DNA from: a virus
Strand: one strand, 5' to 3'
Virus record (IMG/VR): IMGVR_UViG_3300010430_000528
Span: 1-20,960 of that record
DNA length: 20,960 nt
Part shown: positions 12,898 through 19,197 of the stretch, in pieces
Layout of the letters: the number at the start of each line of letters is the position of its first letter
Numbering within the stretch: position 1 is the first letter of the stretch
Position numbers and translations under genes: made by a program
The notes under the pieces: generated by a model
Database searches by the model: none
The model's input: the letters and a program-made list of their open reading frames with translations, nothing else
Told to the model about the DNA's origin: nothing

Positions 12898-14487
12898 ATG
12901 GCGCTTCGTGAAGTATTAGTGCGGTTTGGTTTCGAGGTAGATAAGAAAACCGAGAAACAAGCTAAAAGCTCCATTGACGGCCTTAAGAAAGTTGCGATCG
13001 CCGCCGGCGCAATATTTGCCGGCGGCAAAATCGCGCAGGGGGTTGGACAACTCCTAGACCTAGCTTCCGACGCCAACGAAACCGCAAACGTACTAAACGC
13101 CGCCTTCGGCGACATGCAAGGATCGGTCGAATCGTGGGCCGATGAACAAGCAAAAGCTATGGGCCGGTCGAGCTTTATGCTCAAAGAATTCGCCGGTTCG
13201 GTCGGTGCGATCGTTCAGCCTATGCTTGGCTCCCAAAAAGCAGCGGCCGATATGGCTACGGGCGTTTCCAAACTAGCCGTAGACTTAGGATCGTTTTTCA
13301 ATACAACGGACGAACAAGCCTTAGTTGCGCTCAAAGCGGGATTGATCGGTTCGTCCGAACCTATGCTTAAGTTCGGCGTTAACTTAAAAGTCGCGTCGCT
13401 AGAGGCTTTCGCCTTAGAGCAAGGGATCACCAAATCCGTTAAGGCTATGAGCGAAGGCGAAAAAGTCGCACTTCGTTATAAGTTCATTCTCCAACAAACC
13501 GCCAACGCGAAAGACGACGCCGCTAACACGGCCGAAGGTTTTGCGAACGCTACCAAGTCGCTAAAAGCGGCCATAAAAGATTCGCTTACGGTTTTCGGTG
13601 GCGAATTCTTGCCGATAGCTAGAGACGTTTTGCAGGTATTGATCCCATTGGCTCGCGCTATGGGGAGCACGCTTGTTCGGAGCGTCAAAATAGTTAGGGC
13701 GGTCTTTAAAGGATTAAGCCAAGCCGTTGATCAACTTAACGGTATTTTTTCCGGCCTAGGCACGACCTTAGCAATTCTATTGCCGGCGGTCGTAGCTTTA
13801 AAAGTCGCTTTCTTCTTATTCGGAAAAGGCGCGGTGCTAGCTGCGCTCCAAACGGCGGCGGCCTGGTTACTTGTTAACGTTCCGTTGATCATTATGATCG
13901 GCTTGCTCCTAATTATCGGGATCGCAATAGCGGCTCTAATCGAAGACTTCGTAAGAATGGGCGAAGGCGCTTCGTCGGTGTCCGGCACGCTAGTTACAGG
14001 GTTTAACGAGTTAGTAGAATCGGTTGGCGGAGTAGGGCCGGCAATTCAGGAAATGTTAACCACGGCGCTAACCTACTGGCTAGAGTTTTTCGGTATGTCG
14101 CGCACGGCGGCCGAAGACTTCGCTACAAACCTAGGGCTCTTCTTTACGAATTTCTGGCAGGATTTGATCGACGGTTGGGGCGAAATCTTCGGCAACTTCT
14201 TTAGCGGGATATTCAGTAAGATAAAATCCTTGCCCGGAATTAGCGCGATCTTCGGCGACGATGACGAAGGCGCGGCTACGGGGGCGGTCGCTAATTCGAT
14301 TGCGTCTAGCGCCGGCACCGGTACGACCAACAACTTAAGCCAAACTTCGAAAATCGAAGTAAAAGTAGACGCACCAGGCGCGCAAGATCCGAACGCCGTA
14401 GCCGGCGCGACGGCCGGAGCGGTTAACAGCGTTTCGAGCGATTCGCTAGGGGCGGTTCGTAACGCCTTCGCGGTGCAAGGCGGATAA
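12898..14487 (+). CDS. tail tape measure protein
   Basis: A 529-aa protein starting at ATG 12898, four bases after the frameshift product ends. It is the tape measure, which fixes tail length and occupies the tube lumen: a long helical N-terminal part (residues 1-280, Ala/Lys/Glu-rich, including KKTEKQAKSSIDGLKKVAI), then two strongly hydrophobic stretches, about 288-308 (LAILLPAVVALKVAFFLF) and 311-348 (for example VPLIIMIGLLLIIGIAIAAL), thought to insert in the host membrane, and an amphipathic, Ser/Gly/Thr-rich C-terminus. It is short for its class: at about 0.15 nm per residue the tail would be near 80 nm. It precedes the Dit-like gene. No lysozyme-like or peptidase domain is visible. Confidence 0.9.
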   Translation: MALREVLVRFGFEVDKKTEKQAKSSIDGLKKVAIAAGAIFAGGKIAQGVGQLLDLASDANETANVLNAAFGDMQGSVESWADEQAKAMGRSSFMLKEFAGSVGAIVQPMLGSQKAAADMATGVSKLAVDLGSFFNTTDEQALVALKAGLIGSSEPMLKFGVNLKVASLEAFALEQGITKSVKAMSEGEKVALRYKFILQQTANAKDDAANTAEGFANATKSLKAAIKDSLTVFGGEFLPIARDVLQVLIPLARAMGSTLVRSVKIVRAVFKGLSQAVDQLNGIFSGLGTTLAILLPAVVALKVAFFLFGKGAVLAALQTAAAWLLVNVPLIIMIGLLLIIGIAIAALIEDFVRMGEGASSVSGTLVTGFNELVESVGGVGPAIQEMLTTALTYWLEFFGMSRTAAEDFATNLGLFFTNFWQDLIDGWGEIFGNFFSGIFSKIKSLPGISAIFGDDDEGAATGAVANSIASSAGTGTTNNLSQTSKIEVKVDAPGAQDPNAVAGATAGAVNSVSSDSLGAVRNAFAVQGG

Positions 14488-15132
14488 ATGGGACAGCTAT
14501 TTTCACTCCTAGGGCTAGGACCTAAAAAGGTTTTCTTTTCGGACCCGATCGAGATCGACGAGGAAGCGGAAGACGAAGGCGGCGAAGTACCTGTACTAAT
14601 CGAATTCGACGCGACCCTATCCGAAGACCACGGCCAATCGGTTAGCGTGGTTTCGCATCCGGTCGAAGATGGGGCGGACATTACCGACCATATCCGACGG
14701 CTACCCGAAACACTTTCTATAAACGCCGTGGTTTCGAATACTCCGATCTTGTTTCTGGCTAGCCTTAACGCCGAAGGCATCGACGGCGGCGACCCGCGAA
14801 CGCGAGCGGAATCGGCGTTTACCTTCCTAAAAGATTCGATGGCCGAAGGTAAGGTTTTTTCGGTCTTCACCACGCTACGCACTTATAAGAGCATGACGAT
14901 TTCAAGCCTTGCGTGCGCTCGCGATAAGGAATCGGGAAACATAGTTAATCTATCGATCGATATGGTCGAAGTTATCAAAGCCGAAACCGAGTTGACCGAC
15001 GCACCGAAGCGAAAGCGCGGCAAAAAGAAAAAGAAGAAAGACAAAGGCAAACAAAACGCATCGTCTACCGATGCTACCGATGCTAGCGGCGGTATGTTCG
15101 AAGATTTCGCTAATTCGTTCGGGGGCCCATAA
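14488..15132 (+). CDS. Dit-like baseplate protein
   Basis: A 214-aa protein immediately after the tape measure. Residues about 37-150 resemble the Dit-like N-domain seen in contractile-tailed phages: IEFDATLSEDHGQS, the SHPVEDGADITDHIRRLP motif (56-73; compare HPVExGAxIxDH in this family), LSINAVVSNTP and later FLASLN and the TYKSMTISSL strand. Such proteins form the ring that joins tube and baseplate. The C-terminal segment (about 174-192) is a Lys-rich run, KRKRGKKKKKKDKGK, followed by a Ser/Thr/Asp and Gly stretch, possibly a flexible tail that reaches lipid or nucleic acid. It ends in TAATG with the next gene. Confidence 0.8.
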   Translation: MGQLFSLLGLGPKKVFFSDPIEIDEEAEDEGGEVPVLIEFDATLSEDHGQSVSVVSHPVEDGADITDHIRRLPETLSINAVVSNTPILFLASLNAEGIDGGDPRTRAESAFTFLKDSMAEGKVFSVFTTLRTYKSMTISSLACARDKESGNIVNLSIDMVEVIKAETELTDAPKRKRGKKKKKKDKGKQNASSTDATDASGGMFEDFANSFGGP

Positions 15133-15458
15133 TGGCCGATCTATCTTTACCGCTGTTTGACATTGAGACTAGCTATCTAATGCGCTTAGATCTCGACGAT
15201 ACCGAATTTCAATTCTTGATCCGGTACAACGATCGCGACGGGTTTTGGTACTTAAGCATTTTCGACGTGGATCAAAACTCACTGCGCGAAGGCATAAAGC
15301 TGGTTACAGGGGAATACGTAAACCGCTTTATGGTCCGCACCGAAGATCCCGACGGCCGGATCGGGTTTACCGATATAACCGGCGAAGAGCGCGAAGCGTC
15401 GCTAGATGATCTAGTGCCGGACGGGGATTGGGAGATCCTTTATAGGGAGGCTTCGTAG
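15132..15458 (+). CDS. baseplate plug protein, Pam3 gp18-like
   Basis: A 108-aa protein between the Dit-like and hub proteins. It fits the small baseplate plug family typified by cyanophage Pam3 gp18: SLPLFDIETSYLMRLDLDDTEFQFLIRYNDRDGFWYLSIFD, where the hydrophobic FQFLIRYNDRDGFWYLSI core (about 26-43) is distinctive, followed by LVTGEYVNRFMVR, then TGEEREASLDDL. It is acidic overall. ATG 15132 overlaps the preceding stop (TAATG). Family use and gene order agree. Confidence 0.78.
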   Translation: MADLSLPLFDIETSYLMRLDLDDTEFQFLIRYNDRDGFWYLSIFDVDQNSLREGIKLVTGEYVNRFMVRTEDPDGRIGFTDITGEEREASLDDLVPDGDWEILYREAS

Positions 15459-16319
15459 GTGGCGGAATTATTTAAACGTGATCTACTTCTAAACGTGGGA
15501 GGCGTCGAAATCGCGTCGCGTTCTGCTACGGGCGAAGATCTACCCCTGCTACGGGTATCCTTTAAAGTCGAAAAAACCCTACAAAAAGATCCTAACAAAG
15601 CGGAGATCAAGATCTGGAATCTTAACCCCGAAAACCGGGCCAAGTTTCAGCAAAAAGACCAGCCTACGATCCTAGAAGCCGGCTACGTCGAAAACCGGGA
15701 CACAATCTTTAGCGGGGATCTCGACTTCGGATCGAATCGGCGGGAAAACGTCGATTGGGTTACGGTGCTACGCTCCGAAGACGGCGGCAAGCAATACCGA
15801 AGCGCGCGTATTAATAAATCGTTTAAAGGCGGCGTAGGGATTGGCGACGTTCTAAAAACGGTAGCCGGCTCGCTAGGCGTGGGGCTTGGGAACACCGACG
15901 AAAAAGCTAACGCCGGCGCTAAGCGCGGTAACGTGGTCGAGTATATCAAAGGCGTAGTGCTTAGCGGTAAGGCTACGGACGAAGTAGACAAGATCGCAAA
16001 AACGATGGGCCTAGGGTGGACAATCGACGGCGGCCAACTCCGTTTCTTCGAAAAAGAGGAAACGCTAAAGGGCCAAGCGTTCGTTTTAAGTTCGGCGAAC
16101 GGTATGATCGGCGCGCCCGAAGCCGGCGAAAAGGGTGTGATACGTGTCAAAGCGCTTTTAAATCCTCAACTAATACCAGGCCGAAAAATCCAGGTGATCG
16201 CAAAACAGATCGCCGAAGGTAAAGGCGCTTTTTACAGAATCGAAAAAACCACGTTTACCGGCGATACTTGGGGATCCGATTGGTACGCCAGTTTAGAAGC
16301 AAAGCCGATCCAAGCATGA
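15459..16319 (+). CDS. baseplate hub protein (gp44/gpD-like)
   Basis: A 286-aa protein from GTG 15459, with GGGAGG about 8 nt upstream and directly after the previous stop. Its sequence is that of a hub at the base of the tube: an N-terminal LLLNVGGVEIASRS strand pair, then VSFKVEKTLQKDPNKAEIKIWNL (an NxAxIxIWNL pattern well known in phage hub proteins), ILEAGY with IFSGDLDFG, and the second half with VGIGDVLKTVAG, MGLGWTIDGGQLRFF and a long IPGRKIQVIA strand. It precedes the spike gene, which it should carry at its tip. It overlaps the spike start in an ATGA junction. Confidence 0.82.
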   Translation: MAELFKRDLLLNVGGVEIASRSATGEDLPLLRVSFKVEKTLQKDPNKAEIKIWNLNPENRAKFQQKDQPTILEAGYVENRDTIFSGDLDFGSNRRENVDWVTVLRSEDGGKQYRSARINKSFKGGVGIGDVLKTVAGSLGVGLGNTDEKANAGAKRGNVVEYIKGVVLSGKATDEVDKIAKTMGLGWTIDGGQLRFFEKEETLKGQAFVLSSANGMIGAPEAGEKGVIRVKALLNPQLIPGRKIQVIAKQIAEGKGAFYRIEKTTFTGDTWGSDWYASLEAKPIQA

Positions 16320-17044
16320 CAGAACAAAGCCGATCACCAGATCTAGCCGAAGTATTGCGGATCGCTATGGACGCGCGCCTTTCGAGCGTCCACACGGCGT
16401 TACCGGGACGGGTGGAGACATACGACGCCGATAAGCAGGAAGCCGACATAAAGCCCCTGGTAAGGCGTCTAATCACCGATAGCGACGGTAATGATATTGT
16501 TGAAAGCATCCCCGTTATTCCCGATGTGCCGATCGTGTTCCCCCGTGGGGGCGGATATCACCTCACCTTCCCCATTAAATCGGGGGATCACGTTCTTTTA
16601 GTGTTTAACGAATCCAGCATAGATAACTTTATGGGCGGATCGGGCGCCGAAGTTAGCCCCGATAACTTTAACCGCTTCGATCTATCCGATCCGGTAGCCT
16701 ATGCGGGCTTCTACCCCGAAGCAAAATCCCTAAGCGACTCCGATCCCGACGATATGACGCTAGGTAAAGACGACGGCGTAGTTATCCACATAAAAGACGA
16801 CGGCACGATTAACCTAGGGAGCAAGGATCCGGCGGATCACTTGTCCCTTGCCTCGATCGTCAATTCCGAGTTTGAGCGGATAGACGCGGAACTAGCCTCG
16901 CTTAAATCGTTACTAGACTCTCACACGCACATAGGCGCGGTACCCGGCCCCCCGTTCCTAATGACCGGCACTAACCTGCAAACCCCCGGCTTTTCACACG
17001 GGCCCACTAACGACGTTAAAAGCGACGTAGTAAAGAGCGACTAA
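16316..17044 (+). CDS. membrane-puncturing spike, Gp138 type
   Basis: A 242-aa protein starting at ATG 16316 (overlapping the hub stop, ATGA); a farther upstream start in the same frame would run into the hub gene. The N-terminal OB-like domain shows LPGRVETYDADKQEADIKPLV (residues 24-44), the PDVPIVFPRGGGYHLTFPI segment (67-85) and GDHVLLVFNESSIDNFM, all characteristic of the Gp138 family. The beta-helix part (VVIHIKDDGTINLGS) and a late SLLDSHTHIGAVPGPP segment follow. HTH together with a His further on (FSHGP) suggests metal binding at the tip, as in P2-like and Gp138 spikes that hold iron. It trimerises and pierces the outer membrane. Confidence 0.88.
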   Translation: MTEQSRSPDLAEVLRIAMDARLSSVHTALPGRVETYDADKQEADIKPLVRRLITDSDGNDIVESIPVIPDVPIVFPRGGGYHLTFPIKSGDHVLLVFNESSIDNFMGGSGAEVSPDNFNRFDLSDPVAYAGFYPEAKSLSDSDPDDMTLGKDDGVVIHIKDDGTINLGSKDPADHLSLASIVNSEFERIDAELASLKSLLDSHTHIGAVPGPPFLMTGTNLQTPGFSHGPTNDVKSDVVKSD

Positions 17045-17263
17045 ATGCCATTAGTACCAGCACTAGGCGGCGAAGCCGCGAAAGCAGCGTTTGCCGAAGC
17101 AATGGCGGCGCAATTCCCTGAGACCCCCACGGCGGACGAACAAGCGGGCATAGACTACCTAGCCGAAGCGGCGGGAGCGGCGGGCGAAGCGGTCGTAGAA
17201 TATATCTTGGCAAACGCGCTAGTGCCGGCACACGCGCCGGGAGGGGCTACCCCGATAACCTAA
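17045..17263 (+). CDS. small Ala-rich helical protein after the spike
   Basis: A 72-aa protein that starts directly after the spike stop. It is predicted entirely helical, acidic and Ala-rich (EAAKAAFAEAMAAQFPETP, AGIDYLAEAAGAAGEAVVEYILAN). I do not recognise a named family, although such short ORFs commonly sit between spike and wedge genes in compact-baseplate phages. A role as a spike-associated chaperone or small baseplate component is a guess from position. Confidence 0.65.
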   Translation: MPLVPALGGEAAKAAFAEAMAAQFPETPTADEQAGIDYLAEAAGAAGEAVVEYILANALVPAHAPGGATPIT

Positions 17264-17285
17264 GTCGGGATAGGATGCGGAGCAA

Positions 17286-17663
17286 ATGGCGGATATTCAA
17301 ATAAACACAGGCGGCGCAAACAAAGGCGATTTGGTCTTTTCTCAAGGCGATCTTGTATTCGTGCGTGGGCGCGACGCGATCTTAGTGCATGTTTTTGTGC
17401 GAATGTCCTTTTTTCTTGGCGAATATGCGCTAGATCAGCGAATCGGGATCCCTTACTATCAGCAAATTTTAATTAAATCGGCAAACATGCCAGCGGTAGA
17501 AGCCATCTTTAGGGAAACGATCTTAACTACGCCGGGCGTTTTAGAACTTCAACGATTAGATCTAGATTTCGACGGGTCTACGCGCGCGCTATCCGTAGCC
17601 TTTAGCGCGTTAACCACCGACGGCGTGCTAACGTTCGAAGAGGAGTTTATTATCAATGTCTAG
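17286..17663 (+). CDS. baseplate wedge protein, gp25/gpW-like
   Basis: A 125-aa protein beginning at ATG 17286 after a short 22-base gap with GCGGAG upstream. It is of the gp25-like wedge class: a short N-terminal region (TGGANKGDLVFSQGDLVFVRGRDAIL), then a helix (VHVFVRMSFFLGEYALDQRIGIPYYQQILIK), where the FLGEYALDxxxGIPY motif is highly typical, a middle helix (AVEAIFRETILTTPGVLELQRLDL) and a last beta hairpin. It would contact gpJ, whose start overlaps its stop by eight bases. Both are core wedge components. Confidence 0.85.
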   Translation: MADIQINTGGANKGDLVFSQGDLVFVRGRDAILVHVFVRMSFFLGEYALDQRIGIPYYQQILIKSANMPAVEAIFRETILTTPGVLELQRLDLDFDGSTRALSVAFSALTTDGVLTFEEEFIINV

Positions 17664-19197
17664 CTTTGGTGTACTCACTACGGGCTTTTCGCGAAAAGAC
17701 GTAGACGATATTTTAGCCGAATACAGCACTGACCAAAAAGCGCGTTTCGGTGCGGACACTAACACGCAAGCCGATAGCGTACTTGGGCAACTAAACGGAT
17801 CGAACGCGGATCGCGTTGCTGATTTGTGGAGCCTAGGAGAGTCTATTTATAATAACCTCTACCCGGATACGGCTTCGGGCGATGCGCTCGATCGTTTGGC
17901 TTCGCTTAACGGAATCACACGGGCGGCGGCTACACAAAGTTCGGTAGCGGTTAACTTGAATATAGACGCCGGCGTTACTGTACCGGTCGCGTCGGTCGCT
18001 TCGAAGTTCGGCGGCGACGGTGATCGATTCTTCCTAGGCGCATCCGCAACAAACGCAGCGGGCTACCGGGATATTATATCTGCTACAATGTTTTCCGAAG
18101 AATTCGGAGCGATCACAGCGGTAGCCACGTCGATCGATAACATCGAAACACCGATCGCCGGTTGGAGCGCGGCGGCTATTATCAAAAGCGGATCGGCCGA
18201 AACCTACGCGTTAGTAGACGGCCAAACGCTAACCATGACAACGGACCAAGGCGTAGAACAAACCGCTACGTTTAATACCGGCGACTTCGGCGCAATCGGA
18301 GCGGCTACGGCGGCGGAAGTTGCGGCCGTTATCACTTCGGACATTGGCGGAGCCACGGCGCACGCCGGCGGCGGGTTTATCTACATTCAAAGCGACACCG
18401 ACGGCACCGGCTCCGCTATCAACGTAACGGGCGGCACGGCTAACGGCGCGTTAGGTTTCGCCACCACCGAAGTTAAGGGTTTCAACCCTACCGACGCTAA
18501 CATAGGCAACGAACTAGAAACCGATTCGTCGTTTAGGCTTCGACGCGAAAACACTTTGCGAAGTGTGGGCGCGGCTTCGGTAGACGCCATTCGGGCACAA
18601 CTCCTAACCGTGTTCGGTGTTACCGATGCTATCGTTATCGAAAACACTTCGCTAGCGACGGTGGGCGGTATCCCCGGCAAGGCGTTCGAATCCGTCGTAG
18701 TGGGCGGAGCCGACCAAGACGTAATAGATCAAATCGGAATCTCTAAACCGGCCGGAATCCAAGCGTTCGGCGTAGACGTAACCGGATCCTATGTCGATAC
18801 CCAAGGCGTTTCGAGCACTATCGAGTTTAGCCGGCAAGATGATATCGATCTTTATGTCGAAGTAGACATAGAAGTAGACTTAGGATCTTTCGGGGGCGGC
18901 GATAGGGAAGCCGGGCGCGACGAAGTTAAACTCGCGGTTAAAGCCAAAGGCGACGAACTACTACGGCTTGGTGAAGACTTCGCGAACGTTCTTTACCGCT
19001 GCGATCTTATCGACAATACGGTAGGCATCGACGATGTACCAGAGCTTCGCGTAGGCACTACCGCAAGCCCCACAAACACCGGCAACGAAACGATCGAGCC
19101 ACGCGAACGGGGCATACTAGACACGGATGTAGCGCCGGTTAGTGGCGCGGCCAGAATCCTAGTTAAAATCACAAACGACGAAACGGTAGCGACCTAA
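17656..19197 (+). CDS. baseplate J-like wedge protein with inserted beta module
   Basis: A 513-aa protein read from ATG 17656 with GAGGAG about 12 nt upstream; it overlaps the wedge gp25-like gene by eight bases. The N-terminal half is that of baseplate J/gp47-like proteins (FSRKDVDDILAEYSTDQKARFG; SGDALDRLASLNGITR; GAITAVATSIDNIETPIAGW). The C-terminal half resumes at NELETDSSFRLRRENTLRS, with VTDAIVIENTS and GLSD-like strands after it. Between them, about residues 176-282, lies an extra Ala/Thr/Gly-rich module (LVDGQTLTMTTDQGVEQTAT, AATAAEVAAVIT, GGTANGALGF) of a kind I recall from other phage tail and adhesin proteins. The usual gpI neighbour is absent. It links wedge and fibres. Confidence 0.85.
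   Translation: MSSFGVLTTGFSRKDVDDILAEYSTDQKARFGADTNTQADSVLGQLNGSNADRVADLWSLGESIYNNLYPDTASGDALDRLASLNGITRAAATQSSVAVNLNIDAGVTVPVASVASKFGGDGDRFFLGASATNAAGYRDIISATMFSEEFGAITAVATSIDNIETPIAGWSAAAIIKSGSAETYALVDGQTLTMTTDQGVEQTATFNTGDFGAIGAATAAEVAAVITSDIGGATAHAGGGFIYIQSDTDGTGSAINVTGGTANGALGFATTEVKGFNPTDANIGNELETDSSFRLRRENTLRSVGAASVDAIRAQLLTVFGVTDAIVIENTSLATVGGIPGKAFESVVVGGADQDVIDQIGISKPAGIQAFGVDVTGSYVDTQGVSSTIEFSRQDDIDLYVEVDIEVDLGSFGGGDREAGRDEVKLAVKAKGDELLRLGEDFANVLYRCDLIDNTVGIDDVPELRVGTTASPTNTGNETIEPRERGILDTDVAPVSGAARILVKITNDETVAT

Noticed and set aside
14073-14882. Long reverse-strand open frame of 269 codons
   Set aside because: It lies opposite the tape measure and Dit-like genes, which have strong family motifs; the Ser/Pro-rich translation is typical of a reverse-complement shadow of Ala/Glu/Gly-rich coding sequence.
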